59,889 nucleotides of DNA, from contig CAZZKJ010000012.1 of assembly GCA_964654695.1 (NCBI GenBank), positions 1-59,889 of the forward strand, read 5' to 3'. The stretch's first letter is position 1, and each line of letters opens with the position of its first letter. Under the pieces are notes generated by a model that was given only the letters and a program-made list of their open reading frames with translations, made no database searches and had not been told where the DNA came from. A program made the translations under genes and the position numbers. This DNA is from CAZZKJ01 sp964654695 (lineage in GTDB: Bacteria; Krumholzibacteriota; Krumholzibacteriia; WVZY01). Below, one piece after another: positions 52,785-59,889 of this stretch.

Positions 52785-53459
52785 GTGAAAAGCCGAAACG
52801 ATAGAGACTGGGATAAAGCCCTGGCGTCCATGATCGATCATACGCTTCTTAAAGCCGAGGCGCGGGACGATGATGTGTCCGAGGCGTGCAGGCAGGCCCT
52901 CCATTTTGGATTCGCTTCGGTGGTGGTTTTCCCTTCATGGATCTCACTGGCCCGTGAAGAACTGGGAGACAGCGGGATTGCCGTTTGCTCAGTGCTGTCA
53001 TTTCCTTTCGGAGCCGAACTCCCGGGCGCAAAAGCCGCCGCCGCGGAAAATCTCTTAAAGGCGGGAGCTTCTGAGATAGATATGGTTATGAATATAGGCG
53101 CTTTTCTCTCGGGGCGCATGCGGACTGTGCGCGAAGAACTCGGTTTGGTCAGGAAAAGCTGCGGAACCGAAGCCGTCATCAAACTCATTATCGAAACCGC
53201 CTACCTGGACTCTGGTGGAATTAAGAAAGCCGCAGATATGGGTGTGGAAGCTGGTTTTAATTTTATCAAAACTTCCACCGGATTCGCCTCTCAGGGAGCC
53301 ACCATAGAAGATGTAGGATTAATATCTTCGGTGGTGGGCGGGCGGGCAGGTGTTAAAGCTTCAGGAGGAATTAAAACGCGATCCGGGGCTTTGGCACTGG
53401 TTAAAGCCGGCGCCACACGTCTGGGTTGCAGCAGTTCCATATCAGTGGTAACAATATAA
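52785..53459 (+). CDS. deoC: deoxyribose-phosphate aldolase
   Basis: The 224-residue class I aldolase starts at GTG 52785 after a GGGGGAG site. Motifs include SMIDHTLLKAEA, CSVLSFPFGA, SEIDMVMNIGAFLSG, KLIIETAYLD, the Schiff-base lysine in FIKTSTGFASQGATIEDVG and GVKASGGIKTRSGALALVKA. It cleaves deoxyribose-5-phosphate to glyceraldehyde-3-phosphate and acetaldehyde. It follows deoB and precedes the phosphorylase, an order that supports the pathway assignment. Confidence 0.95.
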   Translation: MKSRNDRDWDKALASMIDHTLLKAEARDDDVSEACRQALHFGFASVVVFPSWISLAREELGDSGIAVCSVLSFPFGAELPGAKAAAAENLLKAGASEIDMVMNIGAFLSGRMRTVREELGLVRKSCGTEAVIKLIIETAYLDSGGIKKAADMGVEAGFNFIKTSTGFASQGATIEDVGLISSVVGGRAGVKASGGIKTRSGALALVKAGATRLGCSSSISVVTI

Positions 53460-53527
53460 TCCCCGCATCAACGTTTTCTATCCGCCAGGGTCTTGCTCGC
53501 TCATATTTCCGGAAAGGATATTGAGAC

Positions 53528-54835
53528 ATGTTCAAAGCTGCAGATATTATAGAGAAAAAAAGGAACGGCGGAACGCTCGCCCGCACCGAAATAGAATGGT
53601 TTATTAACCACTACGTTCACGGCGGGGTTAAAGATTACCAAATGGCTGCATTATTAATGGCTATTTTTTTCAAAAGTATGACCGCTGTGGAAACCGCCGA
53701 TATGACGGCAGCAATGCTGGCTTCCGGCGGGCGGCTCGAATTCGACAGCAGCGCTGGTCCGGTTATCGACAAGCATTCAACGGGAGGCGTAGGCGATAAA
53801 GTGTCCATCATATTGACCCCCCTCGCCGCCTCGCTGGGAATCAAAGTTCCAATGCTCTCCGGCCGTTCTCTTGGGTATACCGGCGGAACGCTTGATAAGC
53901 TCGAAGCCGTCCCGGGATTCAAATCGCTGCTTACTATCGAGGAGATGGCCACAATGATGCGTTCCGTTGGCTGCTTCATATCCGGGCAGACGGATGACAT
54001 GGTTCCCGCGGATAAAATGATCTACGCCCTTCGAGATGTAACGGGAACTGTAGATTGTGTTTCGCTGATAACAAGCAGCATACTTAGCAAGAAATTAGCA
54101 GAAGGCTTGCAATCACTTGTTATGGATATTAAATTCGGTTCCGGTGCTTTTATGAAGACACTTTCTCAGGCGCAGTTTCTTGCAACGTCCTTGACTGTAG
54201 TCGGGAAAAAACTGGGGCTCGAAGTGAGGACAATTTTTTCAAGGATGGATGAGCCTCTCGGATGCGCCGTTGGCAATGCTGTCGAGATTATCGAAGCAGT
54301 AAGGGTCTTACGCGGACAAGGCCCGGAAGACCTGCGGCGGTTGGTTATCGCTTTGTGTAGAGAAATGGTTCTGGCCGCCGGTATAAGCTCTTCAAAATCT
54401 TCAGCCGAAATGCTCTCGGAAGAGACACTTTTGTCCGGTAAGGCATTTGATAAATTCAAGGAGTGGATAACCGCCCAGAAAGGACGGCTCGATTATACAC
54501 GGGATGATCTCGGTCTGCGGATAGCACCCATAAGTGTTTCTGTTTGCGCCGGTTCAAGCGGATTTATCCACGCAGTCGATGCCGCAGAAATTGGAGTTTT
54601 AGTTATCGATCTTGGAGGCGGCCGCAGAGTAATGGAAAACGCAATCGATCACGGTGTGGGCGTTATCCTGAAGAAAAAAATCGGTGAAAAAGTATTAAAA
54701 GGCGAAATCATAGCCGAGGTGGCCGGCAATAACAAAAGCAGCCTTGACCAAGCTGTATCCCGCCTGCAAAACGCAGTGCAAATTGGCCGGAATAAACCGA
54801 GAATCGTCAAAATAATTTTCTATCCAAGTGAGTAA
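53528..54835 (+). CDS. pyrimidine-nucleoside/thymidine phosphorylase
   Basis: The 435-residue protein shows the family signature around the phosphate and pyrimidine sites: KRNGGTLARTEIEWFINHYV, DKHSTGGVGDKVSIILTPLA, MLSGRSLGYTGGTLDKLEAV, PADKMIYALRDVTGTVDCVS, TSSILSKKLAEGL and MDIKFGSGAFMKTL. It cleaves pyrimidine (deoxy)nucleosides to the base and (deoxy)ribose-1-phosphate. The C-terminal domain (KKKIGEKVLKGEIIAEVAGN) is the usual biotin-like fold. Length fits Pdp/DeoA; which specificity applies is not certain. It closes the deo cluster and is convergent with the PBP gene. Confidence 0.92.
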   Translation: MFKAADIIEKKRNGGTLARTEIEWFINHYVHGGVKDYQMAALLMAIFFKSMTAVETADMTAAMLASGGRLEFDSSAGPVIDKHSTGGVGDKVSIILTPLAASLGIKVPMLSGRSLGYTGGTLDKLEAVPGFKSLLTIEEMATMMRSVGCFISGQTDDMVPADKMIYALRDVTGTVDCVSLITSSILSKKLAEGLQSLVMDIKFGSGAFMKTLSQAQFLATSLTVVGKKLGLEVRTIFSRMDEPLGCAVGNAVEIIEAVRVLRGQGPEDLRRLVIALCREMVLAAGISSSKSSAEMLSEETLLSGKAFDKFKEWITAQKGRLDYTRDDLGLRIAPISVSVCAGSSGFIHAVDAAEIGVLVIDLGGGRRVMENAIDHGVGVILKKKIGEKVLKGEIIAEVAGNNKSSLDQAVSRLQNAVQIGRNKPRIVKIIFYPSE

Positions 54836-54869
54836 TTCTACCGTACTTTCGGATGGTTTCCCCGCAACT

Positions 54870-56918
54870 TCAAGGGCTGCCGAATGGGTTGAAGCGGCTG
54901 AAACGGTGAACATTACATGTCCTGCTCGGTTCGGTTCCTTCAATGAAAACCTCGCGCCTGATATGAGAGCATTTTGATGAGGATAAGAGTCCCGATTCTT
55001 CACAAACCACCCTGTGAATTATTCCCGGCGGTTCAGGAAAAGGCTCTGAGCCGTGATCCTTGTATAACCCCTGCATAATGTGTGTCCAAATTGGAAGAGA
55101 TACCCGAGCGCCGGTCATTCTCCTGCCCATTGATTTTTTCAAATCGAAGCCGGTCCATACACCCACGGCTAGATCGGTGGTGAAACCTATAAACCACGCA
55201 TCTGTGCATTCATCAGTAGTTCCGGTCTTGCCGGCGGCGTATCCCCTGAAGCCCATGAAGCGGGCGGTTTTACCCGTTCCTTCGTTCATAGCGCTTTCCA
55301 ACATATTGGTGATGATAAAACTGGTTTGCGGACTAAGGACTTCCTCGCGATAAACGGGATTCTCTTCGAGTACTCTGTTGTCTCTGTCCAGGACTCTTGT
55401 TACCGCAATAGGTTCCGAACGGATTCCCCCGGCCGCGATGGTTCCATAGGCGTTTGTTATTTCCATCAACGTTACCTCGGATGATCCCAGGGCAATCGAA
55501 TAGAAACTGTGCAGAGAGCTTTTTATTCCCAGCTTATGAGCATAGTTGATGGCGGATACCGTTCCCAAGGACATCAACAATCTCACGGCTGCGACATTTA
55601 TGGATTCATTCAGGGCATGCCTGAGGGTAATTTCGCCTTCGAATTTCTCCGAAAAGTTCCTGGGTTTGTATATATCCCCGTTAGGCATATCGAGGACTAT
55701 CGGCGCGTCGAGCACGATATCCGACGGAGTGTAACCGTTTTCTATTGCAGCAATATATATGAATGGTTTGAAAGCGCTTCCGGGCTGGCGTGTGGCCTGG
55801 ACGGCCCTGTTCCATTGACTCTGTTTGAAGTTCCTGCCACCGACCATGACCTTTATATGGCCTGTTGCCGGTTCAATGGCGATCGCGGCGGATTGAAGAT
55901 ATGAGAGCTCCACATCTTTGCCCTCGTTTAGCAGCGTTGAATAGGACGCCAATGTTTGCTCATAATTCTGTGCCTGCTCCAGCCTGGCTAGCTGAGCTTC
56001 AAGACTGTCTTCGGCTATGTGCTGAAGGTACGGATCCAGCGTCGTATAAACTGTGAGTCCATCATGATAAATTCTCTCCGCGCTGTATTTGCTCTCCAAA
56101 TATTTGCGAACATATTCGAGAAAATAAGCGGCGAATTCGGTTTTTTCTTTGCCCTTCTTGGCCAGCGCCAATGGGCCAGCTTCAACCTGGGCTGCTTCTT
56201 TTTTGCTTATCATACTGCATTCGACCATGGATTCCAGCACAACCCTGCGTCTTTGCAGGGACCGCTCGATATGATAAATTGGGGAGTAATCCCTCGGATT
56301 TTTCAGAAGCCCGGCGAGAAGCGCTGCTTCACCCAGCGATAGATCACGCACGTTTTTCCCAAAGAACTTGCTTGCCGCCGCCTGGACACCATAAGCCCCC
56401 GATCCAAAATAAATCTGGTTCAAATACATCTCGAGTATTTCGTTTTTGGAATAAGTTTGCTCTATTTTCAAAGCCAAAAGAGCTTCCTTGACTTTTCTCT
56501 GCAGCGTTATATCGAATGTGAGAAAAAGGTTGCGGGCCAGCTGCTGGGTTATAGTGCTTGCACCCTGCACCCATTCTCTGGCCACCAGGTCCTTGAGAAA
56601 AGCCCGGGCGATGCCGAAGATATCTATTCCCCAGTGAGAGTAGAATTTGCGGTCCTCTATAGCTATGATTGCATTTTTGAAATAATCGGGGATCTCTTCA
56701 AGAGGAACCAGAGCCCGGTTCTGTTCGAAAAACTCCCCAATGATAGTGCTGTCAGCTGCAAGAACCCTGGTTTTCAGCGACGGCTCTATGGTTTCAAGTC
56801 TGGCTGTGCTGGGGAGATCACGTGAAAAATACCTGTAAGCACCCATTAAGCCGCCAAACAAGAATATCACTATTACGGCGGCGGCCCGCGCGCCTAGAAA
56901 AAGCTTTCGTTTATTCAT
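54870..56918 (-). CDS. bifunctional penicillin-binding protein 1A
   Basis: GGAG lies seven bases before the ATG at 56918, which is preferred over the upstream in-frame ATG at 56987. An N-terminal membrane anchor (AAAVIVIFLFGGLMGAYRYF) is followed by the GT51 transglycosylase domain with AIEDRKFYSHWGID and QGASTITQQLARNLFL, EMYLNQIYFGSGAYG and LAGLLKNPRDYSP. The transpeptidase domain has RQPGSAFKPFIYIAAIENG (SxxK), LNESINVAAVRL (SxN) and GKTGTTDECTDAWFIGFT (KTG). It polymerises and cross-links peptidoglycan at the cytoplasmic membrane. It is convergent with the deo cluster and divergent from tyrS. Confidence 0.95.
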   Translation of the reverse strand: MNKRKLFLGARAAAVIVIFLFGGLMGAYRYFSRDLPSTARLETIEPSLKTRVLAADSTIIGEFFEQNRALVPLEEIPDYFKNAIIAIEDRKFYSHWGIDIFGIARAFLKDLVAREWVQGASTITQQLARNLFLTFDITLQRKVKEALLALKIEQTYSKNEILEMYLNQIYFGSGAYGVQAAASKFFGKNVRDLSLGEAALLAGLLKNPRDYSPIYHIERSLQRRRVVLESMVECSMISKKEAAQVEAGPLALAKKGKEKTEFAAYFLEYVRKYLESKYSAERIYHDGLTVYTTLDPYLQHIAEDSLEAQLARLEQAQNYEQTLASYSTLLNEGKDVELSYLQSAAIAIEPATGHIKVMVGGRNFKQSQWNRAVQATRQPGSAFKPFIYIAAIENGYTPSDIVLDAPIVLDMPNGDIYKPRNFSEKFEGEITLRHALNESINVAAVRLLMSLGTVSAINYAHKLGIKSSLHSFYSIALGSSEVTLMEITNAYGTIAAGGIRSEPIAVTRVLDRDNRVLEENPVYREEVLSPQTSFIITNMLESAMNEGTGKTARFMGFRGYAAGKTGTTDECTDAWFIGFTTDLAVGVWTGFDLKKSMGRRMTGARVSLPIWTHIMQGLYKDHGSEPFPEPPGIIHRVVCEESGLLSSSKCSHIRREVFIEGTEPSRTCNVHRFSRFNPFGSP

Positions 56919-57086
56919 GACCTTGCTCCAATTGCCGGGAGGAATTCTTCGCCAGTGAAAGCTAGCACTCTTCAAGTTGCGCTGCAAAGAATTATTTATA
57001 TCTCAGCCGTACCGACTGGCTCAGGCGTATTTGCAGGAAGATCCCGACTCTGCGTTCTCATGCTGGTTGAGCCTATTGAGCGGCGC

Positions 57087-57115
57087 TTTACGATGGCGGG
57101 GCGCTCTGGTATAAT
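57087..57115 (+). promoter_or_regulatory. sigma-70-type promoter of tyrS (extended -10)
   Basis: TTTACG at 57087-57092, 17 bases, then TATAAT at 57110-57115 preceded by TG at the extended -10 position (TGGTATAAT). The predicted start is near 57122, about 60 bases before the tyrS ATG. Confidence 0.78.
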
Positions 57116-57180
57116 CGCGGGAGAAAATGATGTCAAGGCATTTTCAATAATGTAAATGCTCTTTGGATTGGAGAATCGAG

Positions 57181-58398
57181 ATGAAAAGCATTCGCGAGCA
57201 AATTGAATTCATTAAGCAGGGAACTGTGGAAGTAATCCCTGAGGATGCGCTAAAGAAGAAATTGGAAATTTCCATCGCCGATGGCAAGCCCCTGACTGTC
57301 AAACAGGGTTTTGATCCCACGGCCCCGGACATCCATCTCGGCCATACCGTAGGATTGAGGAAGCTTCGGCAGTTTCAAGATTTGGGGCACGAGGTGATTT
57401 TTCTAATCGGGGACTTCACCGGGCTGATCGGAGATCCTAGTGGAAGAAGCGATACCAGGAAAAGAATGACACGCGAGGAGCTTATTGAAAACGCAGCCAC
57501 TTATAAAAAACAAGTAGTGAAGGTGCTCGATCCCGAAAAAACGGTCTTTGAATTCAACAGCCGCTGGCTGTCAAAACTAAAATTCGCCGATGTGTTGGAT
57601 TTAGCGGCAACGCAAACCGTGGCAAGAATTTTGGAACGAGATGACTTCAGCAAGCGCTATGCCGAAAACAAACCGATCAGCCTCCTCGAGTTCTTATATC
57701 CTCTGGCTCAAGGATACGATTCGGTAGCTCTTGAAGCTGATGTCGAGTTGGGCGCTACCGAGCAGAAGTTCAATCTGCTAATGGCGCGGGAGATACAAAA
57801 AGCCTACGGTCAGGAACCGCAGGTTATAATCACGATGCCTATTCTGGAGGGTACGGATGGAATCGAGAAAATGAGCAAATCGCTGGGCAATTACATAGGT
57901 ATAACCGAGGCTCCGGAAGAGATTTTCGGAAAAACCATGAGTATTCCGGATTCTCTGATCCTGCGCTACTTCGAACTCGTAAGTACGAAAGGCCCAAAAG
58001 AAATCAGCGCCATTAGGGGCAGGCTCAATGATCCGAATACTAATCCTTCTCATCTCAAAAGGGAATTGGCGAAGGATCTCGTTACACAGTTCTGGGGAGG
58101 TGAGAAAGCGCAAATAGCTGAATCACATTTCAATGCCGTCCATGTAAAAAAAGATCTTCCGGATGAAATAGAGTCCAAAAAAATCAAAAGTGAACCGGAT
58201 GGCTTATGGATTATAAGAGCTCTTACGGAATCCGGTTTGTGCACAAGCGGTTCGGATGCAAGGAGAATGATTAAGCAGGGGGCCGTCAGTGTGGATGGGA
58301 TTCGGGTAGAGGACATGGAAATGAGGCTGACCGGAAAAGGCAAAACTTTTACCTTCAAAGTCGGCAAAAGAAGATTCATAAAAATCCGCGTTGAATAA
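57181..58398 (+). CDS. tyrS: tyrosyl-tRNA synthetase
   Basis: GGAG a few bases before the ATG at 57181 selects this start over an in-frame TTG at 57163 (405 residues). The class Ic core has FDPTAPDIHLGHTVGLRKL (HIGH motif), FLIGDFTGLIGDPSGRSDTR, ALEADVELGATEQKFNLLM and IEKMSKSLGNYIG (KMSKS). The C-terminal S4 RNA-binding domain (SGSDARRMIKQGAVSVDG) is complete. It charges tRNA-Tyr in the cytoplasm. The sequence follows the TyrZ-like (type 2) layout, with no extra domain. Confidence 0.96.
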   Translation: MKSIREQIEFIKQGTVEVIPEDALKKKLEISIADGKPLTVKQGFDPTAPDIHLGHTVGLRKLRQFQDLGHEVIFLIGDFTGLIGDPSGRSDTRKRMTREELIENAATYKKQVVKVLDPEKTVFEFNSRWLSKLKFADVLDLAATQTVARILERDDFSKRYAENKPISLLEFLYPLAQGYDSVALEADVELGATEQKFNLLMAREIQKAYGQEPQVIITMPILEGTDGIEKMSKSLGNYIGITEAPEEIFGKTMSIPDSLILRYFELVSTKGPKEISAIRGRLNDPNTNPSHLKRELAKDLVTQFWGGEKAQIAESHFNAVHVKKDLPDEIESKKIKSEPDGLWIIRALTESGLCTSGSDARRMIKQGAVSVDGIRVEDMEMRLTGKGKTFTFKVGKRRFIKIRVE

Positions 58399-58470
58399 AA
58401 GAAATCCCGAAATGTGCGTGGTGCCCGGATTGCTGGGGGTGCTAATAATGAAAAATCCAAGCGAACATAT

Positions 58471-59466
58471 ATGAGAGTCAGTTTCATAGAACCGCATCTT
58501 GAAGTATTCGGAGGAATAAGACGGGTTATCGAGATCTCGAATCACCTTGCCGGCGGCGGCGATGAGGTTTCCATATATCATCCCGAAGGGACTCCATGCG
58601 CGTGGATGGAGTGCGCCGCAAAAGTAAAAAAACTGGATGAAATCTTCTTTGATAAGCACGACGTAATTGTTTTCAACGATCCTCCTCATTTTAAAATCGC
58701 CAGAAAAATCAAGGCCGGGCTCAAGGTTTTTTACATCCTGGGGTTGTATGAAAAAAGCAGGCTGGAAAAGTATTCTTTAAAAATATTATGGCCGAAGAAG
58801 GGCAGGGAGATGTCCATAAAACGTTCTCTCAAGCTCCCATTCTTGAAAATCGCGAGCGCAACCTGGATAAGCGAATACCTAACGGCAAAATTGCATGTCG
58901 CGTGCGAAGTGGTTCCAGGAGGAATAAACAAGAACGTGTTTCACCCCGTCTCGAATACACCGTCACATGGGAAAATACGAATTCTCAGCACTGGAGATCC
59001 ACGTGAATACAAGGGCATGCGGACAGTCATCCAGGCCTTCGAGATAATTAAAAAGAAATACAGCGGGATAAGCCTTGAAACCTATTACGGCAGAAACATT
59101 CCGCAGGAATTGATGGCAAAAACGTATGGAAGCGCCGATATATTTGTTGATGCCCAGTGGGGCAGCGGCTGCGGATGGAACAATCCCGTAGCCGAAGCCA
59201 TGGCCTGCAAAGTGCCCGTTGTGTGCAGCGATATCGGAGGAGTGAAAGATTTTGCTTTTCATGAACGAACAGCGCTCATCGTACCGGAGAAAAATGTTGT
59301 TGAAACGGCCGGAGCATTGATGCGGCTAATAAGAGATGAGCGTCTTCGTGATGATTTATCGCGAAGGGCATATAATCACATTAGCAGATTCACGTGGGCC
59401 GATAGCGCAGAGAAATTCAGGTCAATAATAACGAGATCGCTCGAAACGCTCAGGAATAATAGCTAA
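58471..59466 (+). CDS. glycosyltransferase family 4-like protein
   Basis: From the ATG at 58471 the protein is about 331 residues and starts MRVSFIEPHLEVFGGIRRVI, the usual GT4 opening; the frame is open further upstream to a GTG at 58414. The donor domain has IRILSTGDPREYKGMRTVIQ, YGSADIFVDAQWGSGCGWNN, and the E-rich region PVAEAMACKVPVVCSDIGGV. The second glutamate of the E-x7-E motif is shifted and not obvious. It is separate from the EPS locus by 33 kb, so its glycan target is unknown. It ends about 95 bases upstream of the rrn promoter. Confidence 0.85.
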   Translation: MRVSFIEPHLEVFGGIRRVIEISNHLAGGGDEVSIYHPEGTPCAWMECAAKVKKLDEIFFDKHDVIVFNDPPHFKIARKIKAGLKVFYILGLYEKSRLEKYSLKILWPKKGREMSIKRSLKLPFLKIASATWISEYLTAKLHVACEVVPGGINKNVFHPVSNTPSHGKIRILSTGDPREYKGMRTVIQAFEIIKKKYSGISLETYYGRNIPQELMAKTYGSADIFVDAQWGSGCGWNNPVAEAMACKVPVVCSDIGGVKDFAFHERTALIVPEKNVVETAGALMRLIRDERLRDDLSRRAYNHISRFTWADSAEKFRSIITRSLETLRNNS

Positions 59467-59826
59467 CCTATTAAGTAACTTTGCGTTGCTTAATACTGAA
59501 ATAAAGTGCATATAAAGTAACAACCTGCAAAAACTTCTAATAAAAAATCAATTTAATCTCTTGACATGACTTCAGGTTGGGTCTATATTGGTGACTGCTT
59601 CTGAAGTCCCAGCAAGAGGGCACAGATGTTTTTTTCTTTGAATGTGTGATTCTTGCGAGGAGAGGGGTATCTCTGCCCCAATATGTTCTTTGAAAACCAA
59701 ATAGTGTGTGAGAGCTTCAGCCTAGCGGGTTTTGAATCTCGCGGTTTTTTTTGTCCGCGAGGTTAATTCCTTGAAAACAAGAGATCATCAGCTTCGGCTG
59801 CATAATCTCTTTTGGTTTAAACTCTA
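59467..59826 (+). promoter_or_regulatory. rrn promoter and leader region
   Basis: TTGACA at 59561-59566, 17 bases and TATATT at 59584-59589 give a near-consensus promoter for the rRNA operon. In the leader a boxA-like TGTTCTTTGAAAA lies at 59684-59696. A hairpin CTCGCGG/CCGCGAG lies at 59738-59761, and a longer stem AAGAGAT/ATCTCTT at 59779-59811 lies directly before 16S, in the position of a processing stem. The first about 95 bases (59467-59560) show no gene. Confidence 0.78.
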
Positions 59827-59889
59827 CAATGGAGAGTTTGATCCTGGCTCAGAACGAACGCTGGCGGCGTGGATTAGGCATGCAAGTCG
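59827..59889 (+). rRNA. 16S ribosomal RNA, 5' end (cut by window edge)
   Basis: The universal bacterial 16S start AGAGTTTGATCCTGGCTCAG is at 59834-59853, followed by GAACGCTGGCGGC. By comparison with E. coli the mature 5' end should be close to 59827. Only about 60 bases are present, so the rest of the operon and any phylogenetic assignment lie outside the window. Confidence 0.97.

Overview
The window is about 60 kb of bacterial chromosome with moderate GC and dense coding on both strands. It begins inside carB and ends inside the 5' end of a 16S rRNA gene. The cell is Gram-negative: there are lipoproteins, an outer-membrane beta-barrel, a Wza-type exporter and Wzz-type chain-length proteins. 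Three large secreted proteins end in the FlgD-Ig / Por-secretion-like C-terminal domain (for example the QNYPNPFNP motif followed by SGVYFYQL). Together with a gingipain-family (C25) and an M6 protease, this points to the FCB superphylum or a related candidate lineage (Krumholzibacteriota-, Eisenbacteria- or Latescibacterota-like). The short piece of 16S visible here is too small to place the organism.

Layout. 1-7.2 kb: carB 3' end, a peptide-binding protein, a thiolase-fold protein with a DUF35 partner, a DUF212 membrane protein, and a ParA ATPase fused to a CBM48-like domain followed by two unknown genes. 7.3-9.1 kb: a metzincin lipoprotein. 9.1-25.6 kb: an exopolysaccharide/O-antigen locus with a sugar epimerase, DegT aminotransferase, three GT4 glycosyltransferases, a Wza-like multi-SLBB exporter, two Wzz-like proteins, an O-antigen ligase, a methyltransferase, an AsnB amidotransferase, and a nucleotidyltransferase plus CDP-alcohol transferase pair. 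25.8-34.2 kb: two secreted proteases (C25 and M6), both with structured leaders, and a YkgJ cysteine-cluster gene between them. 34.7-37.7 kb: acyl-CoA dehydrogenase with EtfB and EtfA. 37.7-44.8 kb: an envelope operon (helical-repeat protein, small lipoprotein, beta-barrel) with a good sigma-54 promoter, next to an NtrC-type regulator, its histidine kinase and a TPR lipoprotein. 45-50.1 kb: a large secreted protein, a metallophosphatase fused to a tetraheme cytochrome, and a lipoprotein. 50.3-58.4 kb: housekeeping genes alr, deoB, deoC, pyrimidine-nucleoside phosphorylase, PBP1A and tyrS. 58.5-59.9 kb: another GT4, then an rrn promoter, leader and 16S start.

How parts fit together. deoB, deoC and the phosphorylase form a nucleoside-catabolism set (nucleoside to deoxyribose-1-P, to deoxyribose-5-P, to glyceraldehyde-3-P plus acetaldehyde). 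The acyl-CoA dehydrogenase passes electrons to the adjacent EtfBA. The sigma-54 promoter at 40671-40685 makes the three-gene envelope operon the likely target of the adjacent two-component system. The best candidates for undescribed biology are that regulon, the ParA-CBM48 operon, the thiolase-like/DUF35 pair that lacks the thiolase nucleophile, the cytochrome-phosphatase fusion, and the folded leader of the gingipain-like gene. No CRISPR array, tRNA, insertion sequence or prophage was seen. All family assignments were made by reading motifs by eye; no database search was run.
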